Source of the DNA: Bradyrhizobium ivorense
GTDB lineage: Bacteria > Pseudomonadota > Alphaproteobacteria > Rhizobiales > Xanthobacteraceae
Assembly: GCF_900696085.1 (NCBI RefSeq)
Contig: NZ_CAADFC020000004.1
Coordinates: 1,371,501-1,435,500 of the forward strand
Reading direction: 5' to 3'
Length of the DNA: 64,000 bases
A model generated the notes under the pieces. The model was not told the origin of the DNA. It made no database searches and was given only the letters and a program-made list of their open reading frames with translations. How positions within the stretch are numbered: the first letter of the stretch is position 1; each line of letters opens with the position of its first letter. Positions 35,570-43,012 of the stretch are shown one piece after another. The position numbers were made by a program, and so were the translations under genes.

Positions 35570-36250
35570 TCATTGCTCCGCCGCCTCGCGCTCCATGTCG
35601 CGGCCGGAGAGATCCTCGCCCTGCATGTTGGCGTATTCGCGCGCCATCTCGCGCATCAGGAATTTGGCCGGGACGTCGTGATAGCTGCCGTGGTCGTTGA
35701 CGTATTGCATGTAGGCGCGCCCGGCGCCGTCGAACGGATGTAGCAGCGCATCGGCGTGGCCGTCGAAATCCAGCGGCGCGACGCCGAGCTTGGCGCACAG
35801 CGTGTCGTTGAAGGTCGGTGTCGCCTTGCGCCAGGCGCCGTCGACGAACACCTCGGTGAAGCCGTGCCAGGTGAACAGGTCGGTGCCCATGCTGGCCCGT
35901 AGCTTCTCGGTGGTGAGATGGTTGCGGACATCGGCAAAGCCGACCCGCGCCGGGATGCCATGAACGCGGCAGGCGGCGGCGTAGAGCGCGGCCTTGCCGA
36001 CGCAATAGCCGTTGCCGGCGGCGAGCACGCTGGAGGCGCGAAAGCTCTCCGGCCGGCGCATGCTGACATAGGGGTTGTAGCGGATGCCGTCGCGCACCGC
36101 GGTGTAAAGCCTGGCTACCTTATCGCGCGGGCCGGCATCGGCGGGGACGGCGGCGCGCGCGAAGGCCTCGACCGCGGGATGGTCGCTGTCGATATATTCG
36201 GCGGGCTCGGTGTAAAGGCGGCTGATGGTGGCGGGGAGCATGTCGGTCAT
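35570..36250 (-). CDS. Transglutaminase-like cysteine peptidase-fold protein
   Basis: A 226-aa soluble protein of the transglutaminase-like superfamily (COG1305). The catalytic Cys is in G-N-G-Y-C-V-G-K-A near residue 83 and the His in T-W-H-G-F-T-E-V near residue 128. The usual D-P-T strand reads A-T-P-T-F-N, as in a known subset of the family. No signal peptide is present. Members act as proteases or peptide-modifying enzymes; the substrate is unknown. The EamA gene follows on the same strand after about 120 bp. Confidence 0.85.
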   Translation of the reverse strand: MTDMLPATISRLYTEPAEYIDSDHPAVEAFARAAVPADAGPRDKVARLYTAVRDGIRYNPYVSMRRPESFRASSVLAAGNGYCVGKAALYAAACRVHGIPARVGFADVRNHLTTEKLRASMGTDLFTWHGFTEVFVDGAWRKATPTFNDTLCAKLGVAPLDFDGHADALLHPFDGAGRAYMQYVNDHGSYHDVPAKFLMREMAREYANMQGEDLSGRDMEREAAEQ

Positions 36251-36318
36251 GGCGCAAGACTACCAAGTCACCCGCGCGGTTCAATGCGGGAGTTGCACGC
36301 CGTTTTCCGGATCATGCG

Positions 36319-36540
36319 CTAGTTCCGAAAACGTTCGTCCCATTGCGGCGGCCGGTAGCTGCGCCGCTTCGCCTTGAGATATTCGCGCGCGAAATGGATC
36401 GCCACCCCGATCAGGAACGGCGGCGCGAGCGCGATCGCGAGCATGGGCGCGCTGATGGACGCGGGCGTCAGGATGTCCAGCACCATCGACGCCAGCAGCC
36501 AAAGCGTGGCTGCGATCACCGCGACGTCGACGTATTTCAT
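36319..36540 (-). CDS. 73-aa small membrane protein
   Basis: A 73-aa protein with two hydrophobic spans (about residues 5-22 and 27-46) and a basic C-terminus ending in R-P-P-Q-W-D-E-R-F. Family not recognised. ATG at 36540 sits right after AGGGG, which is unusually close for a ribosome-binding site. The gene diverges from the 84-aa stress gene at 36742. Confidence 0.6.
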   Translation of the reverse strand: MKYVDVAVIAATLWLLASMVLDILTPASISAPMLAIALAPPFLIGVAIHFAREYLKAKRRSYRPPQWDERFRN

Positions 36541-36682
36541 CCCCTGGACTTTCCCTTTCCACTTTCCTGGGACCTCCAGGCCCCTCGGGCCTGGTTTCCA
36601 ACCGGGTTCCATCCTACCGGCTGGTCCCGCCGACGCCAAGGATTCCGACCGCAGAACCGCGCATCCGGCCCTTCACTTTTTT

Positions 36683-36708
36683 GGAACGGCAGCGGAACGG
36701 GCCACGTT
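36683..36708 (+). promoter_or_regulatory. EcfG-type promoter for the 84-aa protein gene
   Basis: GGAAC (36683-36687), 17 bases, CGTT (36705-36708), 33 bp before the ATG. Exact consensus match. Confidence 0.78.
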
Positions 36709-36741
36709 GACTTCGGGAAGGAACGAGCGCGGAGGCCGATC

Positions 36742-36996
36742 ATGGGCAATTCCAGCGATATCCATGCCGGTGTCGACCATCCCGCCAGCCGGAACGGCGT
36801 CAATGACCCCGTTGGCGGGCTCGACGTCAGGCGGACGTTCAACGACGACCAGACGCCGCACGAACGCGCGCAATGGGCCGCCGACGTCCGCGCCTGGGCG
36901 TCGCCGAAACGCGGCGAGGATTTCTTGCCCGAGGGATTGCGGCGGCCGCCGACGGCGCCGCTGAACCCGCGCACCGGGCGGCGGGCGACGGATTAG
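36742..36996 (+). CDS. 84-aa hydrophilic protein, probable general-stress gene
   Basis: An 84-aa highly polar protein rich in Asp, Arg, Pro and Asn, with no hydrophobic segment and little predicted fold. It shows G-G-L-D-V-R-R-T-F-N-D-D-Q-T-P-H-E-R-A and ends in R-T-G-R-R-A-T-D. GGAGG with 6-base spacing precedes the ATG, and an exact EcfG promoter lies 33 bp upstream, so expression is well supported although no family is known to me. Its character is that of an intrinsically disordered stress microprotein. Confidence 0.75.
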   Translation: MGNSSDIHAGVDHPASRNGVNDPVGGLDVRRTFNDDQTPHERAQWAADVRAWASPKRGEDFLPEGLRRPPTAPLNPRTGRRATD

Positions 36997-37239
36997 AAGC
37001 GCGCGGGCCGTTCAACGGGCGCGCACGGCCAAATCCCGAAAAACAACCCCATGCAAAGTAGCCGGCGGCCGGCGTTCGCCACGGCAACTTGACACGTCGG
37101 GCAAATCAGCGGTATTATTTTATTATTCCGAAATCGTGCCAAGGTGCCGCTGGACGTGCCTCGAGGCGGCGATGGCCGGCAGGCGGGCCGTCGATCCCTC
37201 GAGGCTCGCAGGCACTCGCACCGGGATGAAACGGCGCGC

Positions 37240-37440
37240 TACGCCGCAAGCGCCCGCACCAGCAATAGCCGGCGAACAACGCGAGGATCGAAAGTGCCAT
37301 GGACGCTGCGATGTAGCTCGTGGCCGCCCATAGCTCGCCGCGCTGCATCAGCACGTTGCATCGAGCGAGAAGGTTGAGAAGGTGGTGAAGCCGCCGCAGA
37401 TGCCGACGGTAGGAGTCATCAGCCTTGCGGCGGTTATCGG
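37240..37440 (-). pseudogene. crcB: Remnant of fluoride exporter gene crcB
   Basis: On the minus strand one frame encodes R-L-M-T-P-T-V-G-I-C-G-G-F-T-T-F-S-T-F-S-L-D, the hallmark G-G-F-T-T-F-S-T-F motif of CrcB/Fluc channels, then stops. A second frame continues with M-Q-R-G-E-L-W-A-A-T-S-Y-I-A-A-S and a final membrane helix, as in the C-terminal half of CrcB. One frameshift after the motif and the missing N-terminal half make the gene non-functional. The 3' end runs into a partial copy of the GTCATCC repeat family. Confidence 0.8.
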
Positions 37441-37471
37441 GGAACTCCATCCCCATCAACACCGGAGATGC

Positions 37472-37512
37472 TAAAGCGCGATGAGATCAGGTTGAATCAT
37501 CATCGCGCTTTA
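37472..37512. repeat. Inverted repeat TAAAGCGCGAT...ATCGCGCTTTA
   Basis: Same arms as at 4994-5017 but with a larger loop. It is followed directly by the palindrome at 37524-37572, the same order as at 4994-5076. Confidence 0.78.
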
Positions 37513-37523
37513 GCTCTTTATTT

Positions 37524-37572
37524 GAGCATGATCTTTTCGGAAAACCGCTTCACACTTTTCCGGATCATGCTC
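37524..37572. repeat. Dispersed palindrome, GAGCATGATC...GATCATGCTC type
   Basis: Best-preserved copy in the window: perfect terminal arms GAGCATGATC / GATCATGCTC with TTTTCGGAAAACCG inside. Confidence 0.85.
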
Positions 37573-37651
37573 TAGGCACCGCAGCGGCGGGAGCAAGTGC
37601 ACCCGCCGCTGCAAGGCAGTTGATGCCGGCTTTACGCGCGTGGAGAATAGA

Positions 37652-37846
37652 TCACGCGTTGCCCGACAGCATCGCATTCAGTTCCATTGCGGTCCGCAAC
37701 TGCTCGATGCGTGCGGCCACCGAATTGCGCGCGTCGCCCTCCGGCAGCCGCGCGAGTTCGCCTTCAAGCCGCGCGCGATGTTCGTCGAGGCGCTGCTCGA
37801 ACGTGTGAGGCTCAGATCGCTTCCGCTTTTGAATCGTCTTCTGCAT
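37652..37846 (-). CDS. 64-aa helical hypothetical protein
   Basis: A 64-aa charged protein that should form long helices: a basic start (K-K-R-K-R-S-E), then E-Q-R-L-D-E-H-R-A-R-L-E-G-E-L-A-R-L with heptad-like Leu spacing, ending A-M-L-S-G-N-A. Overlaps the end of the 62-aa gene by 35 bp on the same strand, so both are probably translated from one message. I do not recognise the family. Confidence 0.6.
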   Translation of the reverse strand: MQKTIQKRKRSEPHTFEQRLDEHRARLEGELARLPEGDARNSVAARIEQLRTAMELNAMLSGNA

Positions 37847-38000
37847 CGTCCACCTTTGGCGGTTGGAGACCGGGGCTGTTGGCCCAGCGGTCCAGTTGCT
37901 CAATGACCCGCGCGTGGCTTGGCCGCTTCGGCTTCGGCGCGTCCGGTTCCTCGGACAGTTTGCGCGGCAGGTTGATCTCGTGAGGCATGTCATGAGGCAT
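37812..38000 (-). CDS. 62-aa hypothetical protein
   Basis: A 62-aa hydrophilic, Pro/Lys-rich protein with an M-P-H-D-M-P-H-E-I duplicated start, a central helix R-V-I-E-Q-L-D-R-W-A-N-S and an acidic tail. GGGAGG at 7-base spacing precedes the ATG at 38000, which is strong evidence for translation. A near-match to an EcfG promoter (GGAAC-N16-GCTT) lies about 22-46 bp upstream. Divergent from the ribbon-helix-helix-like gene. Confidence 0.62.
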   Translation of the reverse strand: MPHDMPHEINLPRKLSEEPDAPKPKRPSHARVIEQLDRWANSPGLQPPKVDDAEDDSKAEAI

Positions 38001-38189
38001 GTCGTGTCCTCCCGCATAAACAAGCCGTGACGCGACAATTCGTTCCGTGGGAACATCAGTTAAATTATTGATTTTGCTTGTTAATTTTACTCGTTTGACG
38101 TTTTTGTCGGAGCTTGAGGAACCCGACGCGACTTGGCTCGTTGAGCAAAATATTAAATTACTCAACTGGCTCAATCTGGGTGATCTGCG

Positions 38190-38429
38190 ATGAGTGAGCT
38201 TCGCGCCGAGCGTCTCCAGGTCATGCTCTCGCCTGAGGAACTGGCTGCCGTCGACGATTTTCGCTTCAAGCACCGCATGCCGACGCGCGCCGCGGCGATC
38301 CGCGAACTGCTGAAGCTCGGGCTAGGCGGCGAGGCCACCGATGCCAAGGCCGGGGTGAAATCCAGTGACTATGGGGTGTTCGATCGGGGCCCCGAAGGCC
38401 ACACGGAGCCGGCTGCGTCCGAGGATTGA
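38190..38429 (+). CDS. Ribbon-helix-helix-like small protein
   Basis: A 79-aa protein whose first half looks like a ribbon-helix-helix DNA-binding unit: R-L-Q-V-M-L-S-P-E-E-L-A-A-V-D-D-F-R-F then R-A-A-A-I-R-E-L-L-K-L-G-L. The C-terminal third is polar and disordered-looking. Such proteins can be antitoxins or transcription factors; no toxin partner is evident among the small genes divergent from it. The AT-rich 190-bp gap between them is a likely target. Confidence 0.7.
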   Translation: MSELRAERLQVMLSPEELAAVDDFRFKHRMPTRAAAIRELLKLGLGGEATDAKAGVKSSDYGVFDRGPEGHTEPAASED

Positions 38430-38465
38430 CCGTCCGCACGGACGATGGTTCGGGATGGCGCAGGC

Positions 38466-38609
38466 TCAGGCCGCGCCGACCAACATGTCCATGATGCCCT
38501 TCAGGACGCTGACCACCAGCGCCGATGAAAACATCGCGGTGCCGAGATCCGCGAGATAAAGCAGCTGCGCCTTCTGCTCCGCATCAAGCTGCGCGATCGC
38601 CTTGCGCAT
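38466..38609 (-). CDS. 47-aa protein under an EcfG-type promoter
   Basis: A 47-aa protein with a helical, Gln/Ala-rich N-terminal half (A-I-A-Q-L-D-A-E-Q-K-A-Q-L-L-Y-L-A-D) and a hydrophobic C-terminal half (M-F-S-S-A-L-V-V-S-V-L-K-G-I-M-D-M-L), which may form a membrane-associated helix. GGGAG with 7-base spacing and an exact EcfG promoter ending 22 bp before the ATG support expression. Family unknown to me. Confidence 0.7.
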   Translation of the reverse strand: MRKAIAQLDAEQKAQLLYLADLGTAMFSSALVVSVLKGIMDMLVGAA

Positions 38610-38631
38610 GGCCAAACTCCCTTTTCAGAAG

Positions 38632-38656
38632 AACGCGCCGCGCCGATCCCGGTTCC
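38632..38656 (-). promoter_or_regulatory. EcfG-type promoter for the 47-aa protein gene
   Basis: Minus strand GGAAC (38656-38652), 16 bases, CGTT (38635-38632), 22 bp before the start codon. Exact consensus match. Confidence 0.75.
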
Positions 38657-38722
38657 GACCCGCCCCGCCGTCCTGGCAAAAGCCAGGACGACGCAATTAT
38701 GATAACCGCTCCCCTGGCGCCA

Positions 38723-39604
38723 TCAGGCGCGCTGCAGCGCCAGCGTCACGCCGCCGAGCGTCAACACCATCGCGCCGATCTCGCGCAGCCCCAAGGGCTC
38801 GCCGAGGATGATCGCGGCCGAGATCACGCCGATCACCGGCACCAGCAGCATGCCTGTGGATGCGGAGGTCGGCGGCAGCCGGCGCAGCGTCTCGAACCAG
38901 GTGAGATAGCAGATGCCCATCGGCATCAGCGTCATGTAGGTCAGGCAGAACAGGCCGAACGGCGTGATCGCCGTGTAATTCGGCTGCTCGAACAGAACGC
39001 CGAGCACGAGCATCACCAGGCAGCCGATGCCGACCTGCCAGGCCACCACGGTGAGCGGCGGCATCGGCAGCGGCTTGCGGTTCAGGACATTGCCGAGCGC
39101 GAACAGGGTGGCACAGGCGAGCGCCAGCGCAATGCCGGTGAGCTTGTCGGCGCTGAACGCAAAGCCGCCGCCGCCGAGCAACAGCGCCACGCCGGCTGTG
39201 CCGAGCACCAGCGCGGCGCAGTCGCGCAGCGCCGGGCGGATGCCGAGCGCCGGCCAGGCGAACAGCATCGCCCAGATCGGCATGGTGTAGGCCAGCAGCG
39301 CGCCCTCGCCGACGCTGACGAATTTCATCGCCATGGTGCCAAAGCCCATCCAGGCGAAGACATTGGTGAAGGAGGCGAACAGCAGCCGCGGAACGGCCTC
39401 GCGCGGCACCGCGAGCGACTGGCCGCGGGCCAGCGCCAGCGAGCCCAGGATCAGCGCGGCGCAGGTCCCGGCCAGCCCGCGCGCGAACAGCGGCGGCCAT
39501 TGCTGCAGCAACAGCTTCATCAGCGGCCAGTTCAGCGCCCAGCCGAACGCCGTCACCACCAGGCAGAGGAAACCGATCGATCGGTCGCGTTGCGTCGTGT
39601 CCAT
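38723..39604 (-). CDS. EamA/DMT family permease
   Basis: A 293-aa ten-helix permease with two EamA repeats; the second repeat ends with I-I-L-G-E-P-L-G-L. It is a paralogue of 34516-35448 in overall plan but clearly divergent. Substrate unknown. The neighbouring TetR gene is on the same strand upstream, separated by a dispersed repeat. Confidence 0.9.
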   Translation of the reverse strand: MDTTQRDRSIGFLCLVVTAFGWALNWPLMKLLLQQWPPLFARGLAGTCAALILGSLALARGQSLAVPREAVPRLLFASFTNVFAWMGFGTMAMKFVSVGEGALLAYTMPIWAMLFAWPALGIRPALRDCAALVLGTAGVALLLGGGGFAFSADKLTGIALALACATLFALGNVLNRKPLPMPPLTVVAWQVGIGCLVMLVLGVLFEQPNYTAITPFGLFCLTYMTLMPMGICYLTWFETLRRLPPTSASTGMLLVPVIGVISAAIILGEPLGLREIGAMVLTLGGVTLALQRA

Positions 39605-39664
39605 GGCCTGCGCTTAGCAGGCCGAGATGCGCGATTCCACGCCGCACGGCGCATGCTCCACCGC

Positions 39665-39770
39665 GCCAGAGCTATTTCCGTTCCGATTGAATCGGAACGG
39701 AGCTCTGGATTCTTGTTTTGACGCGTTTTCTTGACGCGAACCGGTATCCACTTCGCTGGAAAACGCTCCA
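39665..39770. repeat. Dispersed palindromic repeat, inverted copy of 22660-22765
   Basis: Reverse-oriented copy with CAGAGCT, CCGTTCCGAT / ATCGGAACGG hairpin, GTTTTGACGCGTTTTC and CACTTCGCTGGAAAACGC. Confidence 0.82.
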
Positions 39771-39799
39771 AACGCGCGAACGGCCTCGTGAGGGCGCCG

Positions 39800-40522
39800 T
39801 CAGGCAAACGTGCCGATCGTGATCCGCGGCCAGCTCTCGCTTGTCCGGGCGGTGGCGAGCCTGGCGACCCAGGCGTCGATCAGGCTCGCGATCAAGAGGC
39901 GGCCGGTGCCGCGCATGTCGGGCAGCTTCATGGTCGGCGTGCCGAGCGTCAGCGCGACCACGCCATGAACCGCCGCGAGCAGCGCGGTCGCCAGCCGTTG
40001 CGGCAGGCCGGGCGCAGGCTCGGCGCCATGCGCCGCCAGAAATTCCCGCACCGAGATCACGAACAGCTCGTTGCTGCGGCGGGCGATCTCGGTCTCGCCG
40101 AAATAGACGCCATCGGGAAAGCGGCGGTCCTCGATGGTGCCCGACATCGAGAACAGCGAGCGGAAGTGATCGGGATTGTCGGCCCAGTAATCCAGATAGG
40201 CTTCCATCACGCGCCGCAGCCGCAGATCGCTGTCGGCAGTGTTGGCGCGGATCCGCTCCAGCCGTTCGGCGACCGCCTCGAGGTTCTGCTGCTTGACCGC
40301 GAGCAGCAGCAACAGCTTGGTCGGAAAATATTTGAGGACGGTGCCCTTCGAGTAGCCGATGGCATCGGCGATCCTCTGGATCGAGACCGTTTCCAGCGTG
40401 CCTTCGGCGAACGCCTTGCGCGCGGTATCGAGGATCAGCGCCTTCAGCGCCTCCTTGTCGGCCTCCTGCCGTGCCCGGCGTTGAAACCGCCGTCCGCCGC
40501 TTGATCGCTCCGCGATCGACAT
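39800..40522 (-). CDS. TetR family repressor divergent from the P450 gene
   Basis: A 240-aa TetR/AcrR-type regulator. The N-terminal HTH (about residues 20-66) reads T-V-S-I-Q-R-I-A-D-A-I-G-Y-S-K-G-T-V-L-K-Y-F, with the usual Y-F-x-T-K end. The C-terminal part is the ligand pocket, unrecognised. ATG at 40522 is 7 bases after GGGAG; 40528 is an alternative. A long perfect palindrome between this gene and the divergent P450 gene is the likely operator for autoregulation and P450 control. Confidence 0.9.
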   Translation of the reverse strand: MSIAERSSGGRRFQRRARQEADKEALKALILDTARKAFAEGTLETVSIQRIADAIGYSKGTVLKYFPTKLLLLLAVKQQNLEAVAERLERIRANTADSDLRLRRVMEAYLDYWADNPDHFRSLFSMSGTIEDRRFPDGVYFGETEIARRSNELFVISVREFLAAHGAEPAPGLPQRLATALLAAVHGVVALTLGTPTMKLPDMRGTGRLLIASLIDAWVARLATARTSESWPRITIGTFA

Positions 40523-40587
40523 TGCCATGCTCCCTCGCGCCTCCATGCCGCGTGCCCGTCCGAATGGCAACCCAGCCCCTTGCCAGC

Positions 40588-40619
40588 CACAGTTAATTGA
40601 CTATGGTCAATTAACTGTG
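40588..40619. promoter_or_regulatory. Palindromic operator of the TetR/P450 pair
   Basis: Arms CACAGTTAATTGAC (40588-40601) and GTCAATTAACTGTG (40606-40619) are exact reverse complements around TATG. The AT-rich palindrome lies in the short divergent gap, 19 bp before the P450 start, as expected for a TetR-type binding site overlapping both promoters. Confidence 0.82.
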
Positions 40620-40637
40620 ACCAGACGGGAGGATCCG

Positions 40638-41837
40638 ATGAGCAGTCTTGCCGGTGAGGTTGTCCGCAGCGATTTCGATCCGTTCAGCCCGGCGGCGCGG
40701 GCCGATCCCTACGGCACTTACGCCGAACTGCGCGCCGCGGCGCCGGCCATTCGCCTGACCAAGTACGACATCTGGGCGGTGCCGCGCTTCGCCGAGGTCA
40801 AGACGATCTTCGGCGACCACGTCAATTTCAGTAACGCCGGCGGCGCCGGGCTCGCCAACCATTTCAAGGAAAAGCCGTGGCGGCCGCCCAGCATCGTGCT
40901 GGAGGCCGATCCGCCGCTGCACACCCGCACCCGCGCGGTGCTGGCGCGGATCCTGTCACCGGGCGCGATGCGGCGGCTGGCGGACGACTTCAAGGCCAAG
41001 GCGGCCACCTTGGTCGACGGCCTGGTCGAACGCGGATCGTTCGATGCGATCGGCGACCTCGCCGAGGTGTTTCCGGTCAGCGTGTTTCCCGACGCGCTCG
41101 GCATCGACCAGGAGGGCCGCGAGAATTTCCTGACCTATGGCGCGATGGTGTTCGCCGGCTTCGGGCCGGAGAACGACTATTTTCGCGCGTTGATGGCGCA
41201 GGCGCCGCGCGTGCTGCCATGGGTCGCGGCGCGCTGCCAGCGCGAGGCGCTGCGGCCGGGCAGTTTTGGCGCGCAGGTCTACGAGGCGGCCGATGCCGGC
41301 GAGATCAGCGCGGAGGAAGCGCAGCTGCTGGTGCGCTCGATGCTGTCGGCCGGGCTCGACACCACGATCAGCGCGATCGGCATGGCGCTGTACACGCTGG
41401 CACGCCATCCCGACCAGTGGGCACTGCTGGTCGCCGACCCCTCGCTGGCGCGCGCGGCATTCGACGAGACGCTGCGGTTCGATTCGCCGGCGCCGTTCGT
41501 GTTCCGCACCACGCCGCACGAGACCGAGATCGCCGGCGTCAGGATCGGGCAACACGAGAAGGTGCTGCTGCTGCTCGCCTCCGCCAACCGCGACGACACG
41601 CGCTGGGAGCAGGCCGACCGGTTCGACATCACGCGGCGGCTGTCCGGGCATGTCGGCTTCGGCGTCGGCATTCACGGCTGCGTCGGCCAGATGGTGGCGC
41701 GGCTGGAGGCCGAGGCGGTGATCGCAGCGCTCGCCGCGCGCGTGAAGCAGATCGAGATCACCGGCGACGTGGCGCTGCGCGACAGCACCGGCCTGCGGGC
41801 GCTCAGCACGATGCCGGTCCGCGTGACGCCGAAATAG
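40638..41837 (+). CDS. Cytochrome P450
   Basis: A 399-aa soluble class I bacterial P450 monooxygenase. The I-helix motif A-G-L-D-T-T, the K-helix E-x-x-R (E-T-L-R) and the heme-binding loop F-G-V-G-I-H-G-C-V-G-Q with the axial Cys are all present. GGGAGG precedes the ATG. No ferredoxin or reductase gene is adjacent, so redox partners must come from elsewhere. Substrate unknown. Expression is probably induced when a ligand releases the divergent TetR protein from the palindrome between the genes. Confidence 0.94.
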   Translation: MSSLAGEVVRSDFDPFSPAARADPYGTYAELRAAAPAIRLTKYDIWAVPRFAEVKTIFGDHVNFSNAGGAGLANHFKEKPWRPPSIVLEADPPLHTRTRAVLARILSPGAMRRLADDFKAKAATLVDGLVERGSFDAIGDLAEVFPVSVFPDALGIDQEGRENFLTYGAMVFAGFGPENDYFRALMAQAPRVLPWVAARCQREALRPGSFGAQVYEAADAGEISAEEAQLLVRSMLSAGLDTTISAIGMALYTLARHPDQWALLVADPSLARAAFDETLRFDSPAPFVFRTTPHETEIAGVRIGQHEKVLLLLASANRDDTRWEQADRFDITRRLSGHVGFGVGIHGCVGQMVARLEAEAVIAALAARVKQIEITGDVALRDSTGLRALSTMPVRVTPK

Positions 41838-41929
41838 GACCATTCGTGCGCCACGCGCAGCACAAAGAAAACCGGCGCACCTTGCGGCACGCCGGCTGTA
41901 GTTGACCAGCCTACGTCAGTTCAACGGGG

Positions 41930-42739
41930 TCATGCCGACGCCGCGCGCGGCGTGCGGTTGCGCGAGTTGCGCTGGAAGAACAGCGCCTGGCTCGCCACCG
42001 CCGACACCATCGCCGGCTGGAACGGCTTGGAAATCAGGAACGCCGGCTCCGGCCGCTCGCCGGTCAGGAAGCGTTCCGGATAGGCGGTGATGAACACGAC
42101 CGGCACCTCGAAGGTGCGCAGCAGCTCGTTGACCGCATCGAGGCCCGACGAGCCGTCGGCGAGCTGAATGTCGGCGAGGATCAGGCCGGGCTTCTTGTTC
42201 TTGGCGAGCGCCACCGCATCGGAATGGGTACGCGCGACGCCGATGACATTGTGGCCGAGATTCTTCACCAGACTCTCGAGATCCATCGCGATGAAGGTCT
42301 CATCCTCGATGATCAGCACGTCGGTGGCGATCTCGGCGGCCATCTCGCGGCCGGCGGCATCGGTGAGCTTGCGCGTCTCGGCGATGTCGATGCCGAGAAT
42401 GTAGCCCACCTCCTCCTCGGAAAAGCCTTCCAGCGACAGCAGCAGGAAGGCCTGGCGCGGCAGCGGCGTGATGTTGGACAGCCGCCGCTCCGGCGGCAGC
42501 GACAGCGTCGCCACGTCGGCGTTGTCGTTGTTCACCGAGACCGAATTCCAGATCTGGGTGAACAACCGGAACAGCCCGGCGCGCGGGCCGTGGGTCTGGT
42601 CGAGCAGCGATTGATCCTGCAGCAGGGCCTCGAGCATGGCCCCGACATAGGCGTCGCCCGACGCCTGGTTTCCGGTCAGTGCGCGGGCATAGCGGCGCAG
42701 CAGCGGAAGATGTTCAGCAACGACCTGCGATCGGGACAT
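41930..42739 (-). CDS. phyR: General stress response regulator PhyR
   Basis: A 269-aa response regulator with the reversed PhyR order: an N-terminal sigma-factor-like domain (about residues 1-130, R-Y-A-R-A-L-T-G... and F-S-E-E-E-V-G-Y-I-L-G-I) and a C-terminal receiver with the acidic pair E-D-E, phospho-acceptor Asp in L-A-D-I-Q-L, and Lys in I-S-K-P-F. On phosphorylation the sigma-like domain captures NepR and frees EcfG. ATG at 42739 gives the normal length. Divergent from nepR-ecfG. No cognate kinase gene is adjacent, but an HWE-type kinase lies at 50601-52277. Confidence 0.96.
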   Translation of the reverse strand: MSRSQVVAEHLPLLRRYARALTGNQASGDAYVGAMLEALLQDQSLLDQTHGPRAGLFRLFTQIWNSVSVNNDNADVATLSLPPERRLSNITPLPRQAFLLLSLEGFSEEEVGYILGIDIAETRKLTDAAGREMAAEIATDVLIIEDETFIAMDLESLVKNLGHNVIGVARTHSDAVALAKNKKPGLILADIQLADGSSGLDAVNELLRTFEVPVVFITAYPERFLTGERPEPAFLISKPFQPAMVSAVASQALFFQRNSRNRTPRAASA

Positions 42740-42936
42740 TCCCACTCCATCCTTGTTCATGAGGCCAAACGGCCTGAAACGCGTTGGTGACCGCGGAGCA
42801 ACCACCGAGTCCTGGGGCCAACGTCCTGGACCAACGAATTCCAGCGCATGGCCGGTTCCCCGGGCGTCCCCGGTTCCCTGCATGCCCGACTACGCGCGAA
42901 CGGCAAAAAAGTTCCAAGAAATAGTTCCCACGTTTC

Positions 42937-42961
42937 GGAACTTTCTGCGCAACTTTGCATT
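42937..42961 (+). promoter_or_regulatory. Probable EcfG promoter of nepR-ecfG
   Basis: GGAAC (42937-42941), 16 bases, CATT (42958-42961), one mismatch from CGTT, 51 bp before the nepR start. Autoregulation of this operon is known in other alphaproteobacteria. Reverse-strand GGAAC sites in the same gap have poorer spacing for phyR. Confidence 0.6.
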
Positions 42962-43012
42962 AGCTCCTGACCGACGAGCGACGCGGCCAGCCTCTTTTTT
43001 CGAGGAAGCGAC

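Noticed and set aside
37812..38429. Toxin-antitoxin system
   Set aside because: An RHH-like gene and small divergent genes suggested it, but the partner proteins do not match any known toxin and the genes are divergent rather than co-transcribed. Kept as small-gene module only.
42840..42915. EcfG promoter for phyR
   Set aside because: Several GGAAC motifs occur on the minus strand, but the spacings to CGTT are 18 or the -10 part does not match, so I did not annotate one.
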